Below, in pieces: positions 1-7,931 of a DNA stretch of 40,285 nt (its first letter is position 1; each line of letters begins with the position of its first letter). The notes below the pieces were generated by a model, which saw only the letters and a list, made by a program, of their open reading frames with translations, ran no database searches and was not told the origin of the DNA. The stretch comes from CAYRWR01 sp964537555 (GTDB lineage: Bacteria > Spirochaetota > Brevinematia > Brevinematales > CAYRWR01), in NCBI GenBank assembly GCA_964537555.1, contig CAZIAD010000030.1, positions 1-40,285 of the forward strand, read 5' to 3'. The translations under genes and the position numbers were made by a program.

Positions 1-42
1 GGCTCTGTCCGCAATGACGGGGAAGGGGGAGGTACATTGTAT

Positions 43-87
43 AACGTCATTCCGGAAGATGAAGCCTATGAACCTATCCGGAATCTA
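43..87 (+). repeat. REP-like extragenic palindrome, copy 1
   Basis: A hairpin-forming unit: ATTCCGGA at 49-56 pairs with TCCGGAAT at 77-84, preceded by ACGTC. The reverse complement of the unit at 147-190 aligns with it along nearly its whole length, including the ACGTCATTCCGG edge and the CCGGAATC edge. The two copies are therefore in inverted orientation. The family, ATTCCGG...CCGGAATGACG, resembles common bacterial extragenic palindromes. Confidence 0.6.
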
Positions 88-146
88 TCCCGAAAGTATG
101 GGAAGAGACTCTTCTTTTAGGAGAGGATGTCGTTATAGAGACGGGA

Positions 147-190
147 TGGATTCCGGGTTCCTGCGCTATGCTTCGGCCCCGGAATGACGT
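147..190 (-). repeat. REP-like extragenic palindrome, copy 2 (inverted)
   Basis: ATTCCGGG at 150-157 pairs with CCCGGAAT at 178-185, followed by GACGT. It is an inverted copy of the unit at 43-87. The loop sequence is diverged but alignable, as expected for an old palindromic repeat pair. Confidence 0.6.
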
Positions 191-280
191 AGAGGGAGGC
201 ATCATCCCGAAATGCTTTGAGATCCCCATCATTAGAATACCTTTAACCCCACCAATCCCTAATTCTCCGCCGGAGTCTGC

Positions 281-454
281 CGGTTGTCACCGGCTTAGGC
301 ACTCCGTGGCTGCCCATGCCATCGATCCCGCCGACATGGGAAATCCCCTTCGATAGTGCGGTACAGTATAGGGTAGAGACTCAGGGTGACAGTGACTATA
401 GTCTTGTGCACAAAATCCCGGGCTAACCCTGACTGCTATCGCATTCAGAGAGCC
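281..454 (+). repeat. Direct repeat A, copy 1 (~175 bp)
   Basis: Starts CGGTTGTCACCGGC and contains GGCACTCCGTGGC, ATGCCATCGAT, ACAGTATAGGGTAGAGACTC and AGGGTGACAGTGAC. The same blocks recur in order at 739-912. The preceding CACCAATCCCTA...GTCTGCC stretch at 250-280 also recurs at about 490-520, so repeat fragments are interleaved. Confidence 0.65.
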
Positions 455-696
455 CTTATCCCTCAAACCGACACACAATCTGAAATACCACCAATCCCTA
501 CTTCCTCGCCGAAGTCTGCCTGCTCTTCTCCTCAATGTGCGCCCCACCATACACCCCACCAGGGCTGACCTACCCAAGCCTAAACCCAGCCTCCGGCCAT
601 TCAGCCCGCCCGGCACATTGAACTGCTAAACTTCAGCAGACATTTCGCGAGGTGAGGCACTAAAGTCCCACCGACAGAAGGGCATTTTCTTTGCCA

Positions 697-730
697 GGCG
701 TTTCTTTGCTGCCCGGGGCAAAGAAATGCC
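697..730. repeat. TTTCTTTGC hairpin repeat
   Basis: GGCGTTTCTTTGC (697-709) pairs with GCAAAGAAATGCC (718-730), leaving an 8-base loop; one pair is G-T. A half copy, TTTTCTTTGCCAGGC, lies just before at 685-699. Hairpins of this TTTCTTTGC/GCAAAGAAA type are seen between genes in unrelated bacteria. No U-tract follows, so I read it as a repeat and not a terminator. Confidence 0.5.
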
Positions 731-738
731 GTAGCCCG

Positions 739-912
739 CCGGTTGTCACCGGCCCAGGCACTCCGTGGCAGCCTATGCCATCGATTCCACCGACAGGGGA
801 AAGCCCCTTTGATATTGATGTACAGTATAGGGTAGAGACTCAGGGTGACAGTGACCATAGACTTGAGTAAAAAACCGGGCTACTCCCGCCTGCTGACGCA
901 TCCGGGAAGCCC
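739..912 (+). repeat. Direct repeat A, copy 2 (~175 bp)
   Basis: Second copy of the unit at 281-454, with the same order of blocks (GGTTGTCACCGGC, GGCACTCCGTGGC, ACAGTATAGGGTAGAGACTC, AGGGTGACAGTGAC) and scattered substitutions. A third, truncated copy starts at about 921 (CGGTCGACACCGGCCCAGGC, then GTGGCAGCCTATGCC) and is lost after about 961. Confidence 0.65.
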
Positions 913-1012
913 TGGACTCCCGGTCGACACCGGCCCAGGCACTAGGTGGCAGCCTATGCCCTGCCTCCCTCCGCCAGGTCACCTTCCTTTGCGATCTTTG
1001 CGCCGGCGCCTG

Positions 1013-1031
1013 CCCTGAGCTTGTCGAAGGG
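1013..1031. repeat. CTGAGCTTGTCGAAGG-type palindromic motif
   Basis: CCCTGAGCTTGTCGAAGGG is an imperfect dyad whose outer arms CCCT/AGGG pair. This short motif (reverse CCTTCGACAAGCTCAGG) recurs between genes in many bacterial genomes. Only one copy is in the window. Confidence 0.5.
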
Positions 1032-1063
1032 TGAGAGATTTCCCCCACACTCAGGTAAATATG

Positions 1064-1402
1064 CTACTTATTATACTGACACCGGGATTCCGGTATATGA
1101 GTCACAAAGCTGCCCCGATGACTGGAGTCAGCCACCTGGTCATTTTGTGCGAAGTTATTGCGTATCACGCACTTAAACCACTCCAGGGCATCCCCGAAGC
1201 CTTTATCCAGGCCTTTTCCACAGTGACATCTTCCGGATTGACTATATGCTTTGATGTCGGCATCGATCAATGATTTTCCTTCAGGGGTCTGGTAAAACTC
1301 CTCTAAAAGCTGGGCATCATGGGCCTTGCCCTGCCACAGTTCCACCCAGATCTCGCCCCGGTCTACATAGTATTCCAGGTTGGTCATTTCGACATGCTTC
1401 AT
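1064..1402 (-). CDS. Hypothetical protein downstream of murF
   Basis: A 112-residue protein that I do not recognise. The first ~85 residues look like a normal soluble acidic protein (MTNLEYYVDRGEIWVELWQG near the start), with three cysteines in the middle (CHC at about 59-61 and a later FKC). The last ~20 residues (serine-, histidine- and proline-rich) look unlike the rest and run into the repeat-rich region, so the natural C-terminus may have been replaced or shifted. The ATG lies 10 bases after the murF stop. An AGAGG overlapping the murF stop region is spaced about 8 bases from it, so translational coupling to murF is likely. No membrane segment or signal peptide is visible. Function unknown. 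Confidence 0.6.
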   Translation of the reverse strand: MKHVEMTNLEYYVDRGEIWVELWQGKAHDAQLLEEFYQTPEGKSLIDADIKAYSQSGRCHCGKGLDKGFGDALEWFKCVIRNNFAQNDQVADSSHRGSFVTHIPESRCQYNK

Positions 1403-1412
1403 GGGTTTGCCT

Positions 1413-2765
1413 CTAGCTGCTCAGAGCTTTGACCACTGTCTCCAGGTGCATACCCCGTGAGGCTTTTACCAGGACAGTGGAATCTTTAGGAATTCGGGTT
1501 TTACACAGATCTACCAGGCCCTCCAGGTCTTCCGCCCAGTGGGCATCTTTACCGGCTTTGCCCAGCATGCTGATGATCTCTTTGCTATGCTTACCATAGG
1601 CCAGGACCTGGTGGGCACAATCCTGTTCAATAATAAAAGCCCCTATCATTTTATGCAGGTCTGCAGTGTGACGTCCCAGTTCCAGCATGTCTGATATGAC
1701 AGCTACCCGGTGGCCTTCCAGTCCGGACAGCATCTTAAGAGCTGCCTGCATGGAGGAGGGATTGGCATTGTAGCAGTCATTGATTATAGTGAGGCCGTTT
1801 TTCTTTATGATCTCGGTACGCTGAGACACAGCGCTAAAGTCCTGTACTGCAGCCAGGATATCATCGATATGGACCTGGTAAAAGTCTCCTATAGCCAGGC
1901 CGGCTGACAGGTTCTGCAGATTATGCTCCCCGGGCAGGGGAAAAGAGAATTCCCGGTCCTTGTACTTCAGGAGATATCCCTCCAGTCCGCGGTCTTCCAG
2001 GATCTCTATATCCTTAAGGCCGAAGTCTCTTACTTCTGCCGGGCACTTCTTGTAAAAGTATTCATAATAATCATCATCCCGGTTCAGGAACATATATCCC
2101 CGGGGATTGAGTCCGGTAAAGATCTCACTCTTGGCATCTGCTATGGCATCCCGTGAGCCCAAAAGACCGATATGGGCATAGCCTACATTGGTGATCATAC
2201 CTACCAGAGGGTCACATACCTGGGACAGGCGCATGATCTCACCGGGGTGGTTCATACCCATTTCCAATACCATGATATGAGAGGTCGGGGGAGCATCGAG
2301 CATGGTGAGAGGGAGACCGATCTCATTATTAAGATTTTTTTTGGCGGAATGTACATTGTATTTTTTAGACAGTATAGATACCAGGAGTTCCCGGGTGGTG
2401 GTCTTACCGGAGCTGCCGGTGAGGGCCAGTACAGAGCAGAATATCTCGTTTTTGTACTGCTTGGCCAGCTGTCCCAGGGCAGACAGAGCATCGCTTACTA
2501 CCCATACCCAGGCACGGCCCAGTTCTGCTATCACTTTTTTGTAAGAGTGTTTTTCCAGGATAAAGACCTTGACCCCTTTTTCAGCGGCCTGGGGGGCATA
2601 GAGATTGCCATCGAAGTTCTCCCCACGGATACCTATAAAACACTGCAAAGCACTAATAGTACGCGAGTCAGTGGAAAATCCCTTGAGGGGAAAGTCTGAT
2701 TCATCTCCCTGTGTGGTGGGAGGCTTTTTCAGTGCTTTTTCCAGGAAGCGGTAATCAAATATCAT
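1413..2765 (-). CDS. murF: UDP-N-acetylmuramoyl-tripeptide--D-alanyl-D-alanine ligase (MurF)
   Basis: MurF adds D-Ala-D-Ala to the UDP-MurNAc-tripeptide in the cytoplasm, the last soluble step of peptidoglycan precursor synthesis, using ATP. Visible in order: the N-terminal Mur domain with TDSRTI and FIGIRGENFDGN; the ATP-binding loop TGSSGKTTT at about residues 116-124; LEMGMNHPGEI in the central domain; and INDCYNANPSS opening the C-terminal ligase domain. Length is 450 residues, normal for the family. I place the start at the ATG at 2765 because AAGGAG sits just upstream of it and the predicted promoter (2789-2817) would start transcription near 2782. An in-frame ATG at 2783 would therefore lie at or before the transcript's 5' end. 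A small unknown gene follows 10 bases downstream; the preceding flavoprotein gene is separated by 89 bases. Confidence 0.96.
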   Translation of the reverse strand: MIFDYRFLEKALKKPPTTQGDESDFPLKGFSTDSRTISALQCFIGIRGENFDGNLYAPQAAEKGVKVFILEKHSYKKVIAELGRAWVWVVSDALSALGQLAKQYKNEIFCSVLALTGSSGKTTTRELLVSILSKKYNVHSAKKNLNNEIGLPLTMLDAPPTSHIMVLEMGMNHPGEIMRLSQVCDPLVGMITNVGYAHIGLLGSRDAIADAKSEIFTGLNPRGYMFLNRDDDYYEYFYKKCPAEVRDFGLKDIEILEDRGLEGYLLKYKDREFSFPLPGEHNLQNLSAGLAIGDFYQVHIDDILAAVQDFSAVSQRTEIIKKNGLTIINDCYNANPSSMQAALKMLSGLEGHRVAVISDMLELGRHTADLHKMIGAFIIEQDCAHQVLAYGKHSKEIISMLGKAGKDAHWAEDLEGLVDLCKTRIPKDSTVLVKASRGMHLETVVKALSS

Positions 2766-2788
2766 GATAACTCCTTGTGACATCTGAA

Positions 2789-2817
2789 ATTATAAGGGAG
2801 TTTGCAGAAAAAGACAA
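2789..2817 (-). promoter_or_regulatory. sigma70-type promoter of murF
   Basis: On the minus strand, TTGTCT (2812-2817) and TATAAT (2789-2794) are separated by 17 bases. The predicted transcription start is near 2782, giving a short leader with AAGGAG before the ATG at 2765. Confidence 0.65.
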
Positions 2818-2854
2818 AATTTTTAAACGCTATTCTTCATAATCATTATCACAA

Positions 2855-4438
2855 TTAGCGATTCTTATCCCAGGCTTCCACGCATTTCAGGCCATCCACT
2901 GCGGCCGAGATGATGCCCCCCGCATAGCCGGCTCCTTCTCCGCAGGGATATAGCCCCCGGATATTGGACTGGCAGGTCTCATCCCGGGGGATGCGCAGGG
3001 GGGAGGAACTACGGGTCTCCACTCCGGTCAGTACGGCTTCAGGGTGGGCGAATCCCCGCAGCTTATGATCCATACCCAGTATGCCTGCTTTAATATTGTC
3101 GATCACATAATCGGGGAGGCAGTCCTGAAGGCTGGTCCATTTTACACCGGGCAGGTAGCTGGGCCTGACCTTTCCCGGGCCGCTGGAAGCACGGTCTTTG
3201 AGGAAATCACCCACCAGCTGGACCGGGGCGTGGTAATTTCTGCCCCCGATTTCGTAAGCCCGCTGCTCCCACTCCCGCTGGAATCGTATACCATCCAGAG
3301 CATGGCTACCAAAGTCCTCGGGCCGCACATTGACCAGGAGGGCGGCATTGGCATTGGGCTTATTCCGGGAGTATTCACTCATGCCATTGGTCACTATACC
3401 TTTTTCCTCTGAGCTGGAGGCCACTACCGTACCACCGGGGCACATGCAGAATGTGAAAGTAGAGCGGGCCTGGGGTTCATGGTGGACCAGTTTATAAGGT
3501 GCTGCTTTTAAAAGGGGATGATGGGCCCATTTTCCATACTGAGCCTGATCTATATCTTTCTGAAGATGCTCTATGCGCAGGCCTATGGCAAAGGTCTTGG
3601 CTTCCATGGTGATACCCTGCTCCTCCAGCATGGCATAGGTATCGCGGGCGCTATGCCCGGTAGCCAGGATCACAGTGTCACATTCCAGGGTCTGCTGCTC
3701 ATTTATCTCTATGCCGCATACCTGCCCTTTTTCATGGAGGATGCGGCTCACGCGGGACTCAAAACGGACTTCCCCTCCTGAATTGAGAATAGTATGACGC
3801 ATATTTTTGACTACTTTGCGCAGGATGTCCGTGCCGATATGGGGTTTAAAGGAGTACAGGATGTCGGGGGGAGCGCCATGACTGACCAGTTCTTCTACTA
3901 CAAAACGGGTGCGCTGGTCGCTGATCTGGGTATAGAGCTTGCCGTCTGAGAAAGTACCCGCTCCGCCTTCCCCGTACTGAATATTGGAAGATGGGTTCAG
4001 CAGGCCCTGCTTAAAGAATGCCTGTACATCTGCAATGCGTTCATCGACCATCTTACCCCGTTCCAGGAGCAGGGGCCTGTGGCCGGCACGCGCCAGGACC
4101 AGGGCTGCAAACAAACCGGCCGGCCCGGAACCTACCACTATGGGGGCTTTAGTCTGGTTTAGAGTAGAGGCACGGACTGAGGGGATATAGGACAGGTCGG
4201 GGGCCAGGCAGACATTTTTATCATTAAGGGCTGACAGTACTGCGGCCTCGTTTTCCACTTCGGCCAGAATGGTATAGACAAAATGGAGCTTGTCTTTACG
4301 TCGGGCATCTATAGACTGTTTAAAGATCCGGTAGCTGACCAGGTCCTGTTCCGGTATGGCCAGTTTTTTCAGTATGGTCTTCTTTAACTGGGCATCATTA
4401 CTTTCCAGGTTTTGCCTGATCTGAGATATTCGTATCAT
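2855..4438 (-). CDS. FAD-dependent dehydrogenase, COG2509-type
   Basis: A flavoprotein of the uncharacterised FAD-dependent dehydrogenase family (COG2509). The first ~95 residues form a small N-terminal domain typical of the family. The dinucleotide-binding GSGPAGLFAAL follows at about 103-113, then QYGEGGAGTFSDGKL and, near the end, PCGEGAGYAGGI, the FAD-contacting C-terminal motif. Length from the chosen start is 527 residues. The frame is open further upstream, but the ATG at 4438 overlaps the stop of the previous flavoprotein gene by 4 bases (ATGA); the 28 extra residues of the longer frame would lie inside that gene. The substrate is not known for this family. Overlap with the YhiN-type flavoprotein indicates a two-gene operon. 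Confidence 0.9.
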   Translation of the reverse strand: MIRISQIRQNLESNDAQLKKTILKKLAIPEQDLVSYRIFKQSIDARRKDKLHFVYTILAEVENEAAVLSALNDKNVCLAPDLSYIPSVRASTLNQTKAPIVVGSGPAGLFAALVLARAGHRPLLLERGKMVDERIADVQAFFKQGLLNPSSNIQYGEGGAGTFSDGKLYTQISDQRTRFVVEELVSHGAPPDILYSFKPHIGTDILRKVVKNMRHTILNSGGEVRFESRVSRILHEKGQVCGIEINEQQTLECDTVILATGHSARDTYAMLEEQGITMEAKTFAIGLRIEHLQKDIDQAQYGKWAHHPLLKAAPYKLVHHEPQARSTFTFCMCPGGTVVASSSEEKGIVTNGMSEYSRNKPNANAALLVNVRPEDFGSHALDGIRFQREWEQRAYEIGGRNYHAPVQLVGDFLKDRASSGPGKVRPSYLPGVKWTSLQDCLPDYVIDNIKAGILGMDHKLRGFAHPEAVLTGVETRSSSPLRIPRDETCQSNIRGLYPCGEGAGYAGGIISAAVDGLKCVEAWDKNR

Positions 4439-5685
4439 TGCTTTCCCTCCAGGGATTGGGCTGCATGCTTTCCGGCAACATAGCCGGAGCTCCAGGCCCA
4501 TTGCAGATTGTATCCTCCGCACTCTCCGTCTACATCCATCACTTCACCGGCTATGAATAAGCCCGGCTGTATTCGGCTCTCCAGGCTGGCTGGGTCTATT
4601 TCAGAAGTGTTTATGCCTCCTGCGGTGACCTGGGCTACGTCCCAGTCCCGGGTCCCGGTAGGGTGAAAAGTCCAGGCTTTTAACAGGCGGGCCAGGGCAC
4701 TGATCTGTCTGTGACTGAGGCTGCCGCAGTTTTTATGGCTGTCTGTGATTCCTGATTCTATCAGCACTACCGGTATCAGCTTTTTATGGAGCAATCCACT
4801 GAGCCAGTCCTGAATAGAACGTCCGGGGCGGGATTCCTTTCTCTGGGTCAGGATATCGATCATTTTTTCAATAGGGATATCAGGAAACAGGTCGAGGAGG
4901 ATCTGTACCTTCTGGTTTTGAGACAGGCCTTCTGAGATACTGCGGCTGAGCTGAAGCAGGGGGATACCGGACAGGCCGTAGTCGGTAAATAAGATCTCCC
5001 CTTCATAGGACCGGGTGATCTTATTGTTCACAGCCAGACTGGCCACCCCTGTAAATTTATTGCCGTCTATCTTTCTTAAAAAAGGAGCCTTGCATTTTAC
5101 ATGGACCAGGGCGGGCTGTGGTTCGATGATAGTGTGTCCCAGGTGGCGCGCCAAGCGGTAACCTTCTCCATTGGAACCGAGCTTGGGGTAGGACTTGCCC
5201 CCGGTGGCCAGGATGACAGCTGCTGCCTCCAGGCTATTCTTACTGCTATCCTCCAGTATGAATCCGGAAGTACATGTCGTTATTTTATGGACCGCAAAGC
5301 CGGTCTTTTCCACTACTCCGGACTCCTCCATCTCCATCAGGAGCGTGTCCAGTACTGCCGCAGACTGCTCCGACCAGGGTATGACTTTGCCCTCTTTTTC
5401 TGTCTTGGTAGGTATACCTATTTTCCCGAAAAAATCCAGGGTCTGATCCAGGTTAAACTGGGCCAGCACCTTTTCTACAAAATCCGTCTGGCCGCAGTGG
5501 TAATGGCTGGCATCCATATTGATATTGGACAGGTTACAGCGGCCTCGTCCGGTGATGAGGAGTTTTTTACCGGACTTTTCCATCTTTTCCAGTAAAGTGA
5601 CCCTGGCACCCATGCGGGCAGCAGTGATAGCTGCCATCATGCCCGAGGCCCCTCCTCCAATAATCGCGATATCCGTTTTTTGCAT
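4435..5685 (-). CDS. Flavoprotein of the YhiN/HI0933 family
   Basis: An NAD(P)/FAD-dependent oxidoreductase of the HI0933/YhiN family (COG2081), 416 residues. The N-terminal FAD-binding loop IIGGGASGMMAA is at about 8-19. The family signature TGRGRCNLSN follows at about 45-54, then ILATGGKSYPKLGSNGEGY in the middle and GEVMDVDGECGGYNLQWAWS near the C-terminus. The biochemical role of this widespread family is not settled. The start has GAGG about 9 bases upstream, and a TATAAT promoter lies about 25 bases before it. It is the first gene of an operon with the COG2509-type flavoprotein, with which it shares 4 bases. Confidence 0.93.
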   Translation of the reverse strand: MQKTDIAIIGGGASGMMAAITAARMGARVTLLEKMEKSGKKLLITGRGRCNLSNINMDASHYHCGQTDFVEKVLAQFNLDQTLDFFGKIGIPTKTEKEGKVIPWSEQSAAVLDTLLMEMEESGVVEKTGFAVHKITTCTSGFILEDSSKNSLEAAAVILATGGKSYPKLGSNGEGYRLARHLGHTIIEPQPALVHVKCKAPFLRKIDGNKFTGVASLAVNNKITRSYEGEILFTDYGLSGIPLLQLSRSISEGLSQNQKVQILLDLFPDIPIEKMIDILTQRKESRPGRSIQDWLSGLLHKKLIPVVLIESGITDSHKNCGSLSHRQISALARLLKAWTFHPTGTRDWDVAQVTAGGINTSEIDPASLESRIQPGLFIAGEVMDVDGECGGYNLQWAWSSGYVAGKHAAQSLEGKQ

Positions 5686-5709
5686 AGTATTCCTCTAATC
5701 GTGGGTTAT

Positions 5710-5738
5710 ATTATAGTAGAAAATGAGAGAAAAGTCAT
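5710..5738 (-). promoter_or_regulatory. Promoter of the two-gene flavoprotein operon
   Basis: Minus strand ATGACT (5733-5738), 17 bases, then a perfect TATAAT (5710-5715), upstream of the ATG at 5685. The -35 matches TTGACA at 4 of 6 positions. Confidence 0.5.
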
Positions 5739-5757
5739 TTAGAATTGAGATGAAATC

Positions 5758-6933
5758 TTACTGGGGTGGCTGATTCAGTCCCAGTCTCTGGTTGAAATGG
5801 TTCACGTATTTGTCCTCTGTGACTTTACGCACTATAAAGCGGTAGTTATCCTTTTCCAAATCGATCTGCTGGGGCAGGCGCATAAACTGAGGTTCCTTTT
5901 TGGGATTGATAAAAATATTGACTATAGGACGGAGGCTGAACTCCGAGCGGCGGTGGTCTACTACATAGGCCACTTCACCGGTATTCAATAGTACATAGCT
6001 GTTGATGGGATATATAGGTTCACCTGAGACTTTTTTGGTCATTTCGCCCAGGAAGATCTGGGATACTTTAGGGTTAAACTTTTTGCCTGAATTTAACATG
6101 ATGATGCCATAGGCTTCGTCATAAGGTTTGGCGTCTTTGTAGGACAGCTTGCTGGTCAGGGCATCAAATACATCTGTCACAGAGATGATCTGGCTGAACT
6201 GATTAGTCTTCATCTCGGGTTTATTAAAAGGATAACCCCCGTCTTCATAATTCTCATGATGCAGCAGGACAGCATTCAGTACCTTTATATCGAATTCTCC
6301 GGCTGATTTCATAAGATTGTAACCATAGATAGGGTGTTTCTGCATGATCTGCCACTCTTCCGGGTCCAGCTTTCCGGGTTTATCCAGGATCTCTTTAGGT
6401 ACCATAGATTTACCGATATCATGGAGCAGGCCGGCTATGCCTAATAGCTTCTGCTTATCCACATCCAGCCCCAGAGAGGCTCCCAGGCCGATGGAGAGGG
6501 CCGCCACATTGATGGAATGAGTATAGGTATAGTCATCCAGGTCTTCCAGGTCGATCAGGTTTAGTACGGCATCTCCGTTACGTTCCATATCAGCTACCAG
6601 GTCATCTATCACTGAGGTCACGTGCTTGGCCGGGATGTACTGCTTATTATTGGCCAGGGCACCATGGATATCTTCGAGCAGGGACAGGGCATTTTCGATG
6701 ACCGGTTCGGATATCATGGTCTTGTCTACATCTTTTTTGAGGCGCATCTTGGGTCGGGAGTAGCTGATTATCTCGATCTTATGGTTTCTAATATTTTGTA
6801 TTTGCTCTGATGTGAGGGGGACTTCTTTCTCCACTACTTTGTTGCCGTGGGGGTCGAATCCATCACCCTTAAGCATCATCCCCGGATAGAGGAACTTGGT
6901 AAAGATCTCAACCTTGATGTCATCCCAGGCCAT
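5758..6933 (-). CDS. HD-GYP domain protein (probable c-di-GMP phosphodiesterase)
   Basis: HD-GYP proteins hydrolyse cyclic di-GMP. From the chosen start the protein has 391 residues. An N-terminal segment with LYPGMMLKGDGFDPHGN resembles the small domain that often precedes HD-GYP. The HD-GYP domain runs from about 125 to 300 and keeps the metal ligands: H139, the H171-D172 pair in LLHDIGK, HP at about 200, the H225-H226 pair and GGYP at about 232-235, then SVTDVFDAL. This is the only HD-GYP protein in the window with every signature residue, so it is the one most likely to be catalytic. I chose the ATG at 6933 because AGGGAG lies 7-8 bases before it and the promoter lies just upstream. The longer open frame (to 7125) would overlap that promoter and the divergent ttcA start. 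Confidence 0.9.
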   Translation of the reverse strand: MAWDDIKVEIFTKFLYPGMMLKGDGFDPHGNKVVEKEVPLTSEQIQNIRNHKIEIISYSRPKMRLKKDVDKTMISEPVIENALSLLEDIHGALANNKQYIPAKHVTSVIDDLVADMERNGDAVLNLIDLEDLDDYTYTHSINVAALSIGLGASLGLDVDKQKLLGIAGLLHDIGKSMVPKEILDKPGKLDPEEWQIMQKHPIYGYNLMKSAGEFDIKVLNAVLLHHENYEDGGYPFNKPEMKTNQFSQIISVTDVFDALTSKLSYKDAKPYDEAYGIIMLNSGKKFNPKVSQIFLGEMTKKVSGEPIYPINSYVLLNTGEVAYVVDHRRSEFSLRPIVNIFINPKKEPQFMRLPQQIDLEKDNYRFIVRKVTEDKYVNHFNQRLGLNQPPQ

Positions 6934-6964
6934 ATAGTCTCCCTGTATACCCAGATATAGGTTA

Positions 6965-6994
6965 ATTATATACAAGATTGAATAGAATGTCCAA
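6965..6994 (-). promoter_or_regulatory. Promoter of the HD-GYP gene
   Basis: Minus strand TTGGAC (6989-6994), 18 bases, TATAAT (6965-6970). It lies in the divergent gap with ttcA and supports the shorter HD-GYP start at 6933. Confidence 0.6.
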
Positions 6995-7087
6995 GAAAGG
7001 CAGGCATTTAAATACCTGTTTAACGATATGCTAGATAAATCCATTGAATTGATATAAAATATAGCCAATAACAGGGAGTGAAGGATA

Positions 7088-7804
7088 ATGCGAATACCCA
7101 AAAAAAGCCTGTCCCATAAGATCATCCGGGCCGTGCATGAATATAAGATGATAGAGCCGGGTGACCGGGTGCTGGTAGCTGTGAGTGGGGGTAAAGACTC
7201 ACTGACCCTCCTTTTGCAATTATTTCAGCTTAAGCAGGCCCTTGCAATCGATTATCACATAGAAGCCATTCATATACAGAGTGATTTTTGTAACTGTGCC
7301 AAGAAGTCAGCCCTCTCGGAGAAAATGGAAGATCTGGGCATACCATTTCATGATGTCTTTGTCCCTATTATTGGACGCCTCAAAGAAGGCCGAAAAATGA
7401 ACTGTTACTGGTGCTCTACACAGCGGCGCCAGGAGCTGCTGGACTTTGCCCTGAAGAATGACTTTCAGCGTATCGCCCTGGGCCATCATATGGATGACAT
7501 CATAGAGACTCTGTTTATGAATATGATGTACAACAGCCGTATGGAGGCCATGCCCCCCCATCTGAGATATGACAAGTATCCCGTATCTCTGATCCGGCCC
7601 CTTATGTATGTAGAGGAGCGGGAGATCATAGCCTATACCAAAGATAAAGGGCTGTACCGCCTGGCCTGCAAGTGTCCCTATGGCCAGGATTCTAAACGCA
7701 AAGTGATACGGGCCAGGGTCTCGGAACTGATAGAGGATTCCTCCACCTATAAACGAAATATCATGGAAAGTATGAGAAATATCAATCCTCAATATCTCCC
7801 CTGA
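7088..7804 (+). CDS. ttcA: TtcA-type tRNA 2-thiocytidine synthetase
   Basis: TtcA adenylates and then thiolates cytidine 32 of certain tRNAs, using an iron-sulfur cluster. The PP-loop ATPase motif SGGKDS is at residues 33-38. The TtcA-type cysteine pair C106-xx-C109 lies in NCYWCSTQRR, and further cysteines (C194, C196) lie in ACKCPYGQDS near the C-terminus. HHMDDIIET at about 133-141 is the conserved PP-loop family helix. At 238 residues it is shorter than the enterobacterial protein (about 310). The ATG has AGGGAG/AAGGA immediately upstream. It is transcribed away from the HD-GYP gene. The assignment to the TtcA/TtuA family is firm; the exact target nucleotide is inferred. Confidence 0.88.
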   Translation: MRIPKKSLSHKIIRAVHEYKMIEPGDRVLVAVSGGKDSLTLLLQLFQLKQALAIDYHIEAIHIQSDFCNCAKKSALSEKMEDLGIPFHDVFVPIIGRLKEGRKMNCYWCSTQRRQELLDFALKNDFQRIALGHHMDDIIETLFMNMMYNSRMEAMPPHLRYDKYPVSLIRPLMYVEEREIIAYTKDKGLYRLACKCPYGQDSKRKVIRARVSELIEDSSTYKRNIMESMRNINPQYLP

Positions 7805-7833
7805 CAAGATCTGATAACCGCTGTTTTCCCCCA

Positions 7834-7870
7834 TATAAAAATCGCTATTCTTAATAGCTATATTTTTATA
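7834..7870. terminator. AT-rich hairpin after ttcA
   Basis: TATAAAAAT (7834-7842) pairs with ATTTTTATA (7862-7870). Inside it, GCTATT (7844-7849) pairs with AATAGC (7853-7858). The 3' arm supplies the U-rich run. It lies 30 bases after the ttcA stop and before the next start, so it may end ttcA transcripts, though its pairing is weak. Confidence 0.4.
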
Positions 7871-7931
7871 ATGCTTGTAAAATCTTAGCTGTGAATGAAC
7901 TAATATTGATAAAAGCAGGAGTCATCAAGCC

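Larger units (their letters stand above)
1..1063. other. Gene-free repeat-rich region
   Basis: No reading frame here looks like a real protein: the open frames are short, low-complexity and on conflicting strands. The stretch instead holds short extragenic palindromes, two diverged direct copies of about 175 bases, a strong hairpin built on TTTCTTTGC and a palindromic CTGAGCTTGTCGAAGG-type motif, all listed separately. It lies downstream of the minus-strand murF group, so it is the 3' side of that unit and perhaps of another unit outside the window. Confidence 0.7.

Noticed and set aside
287..616. 109-codon arginine/glycine-rich frame on the minus strand
   Set aside because: Low complexity, no ribosome site, and it runs through repeat copies; an artefact of repeats.
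6934..7125. 64-residue N-terminal extension of the HD-GYP protein with a hydrophobic stretch
   Set aside because: It would overlap the predicted promoter and the start of ttcA. The ATG at 6933 has a good ribosome site, so the apparent membrane segment is translated intergenic AT-rich DNA.
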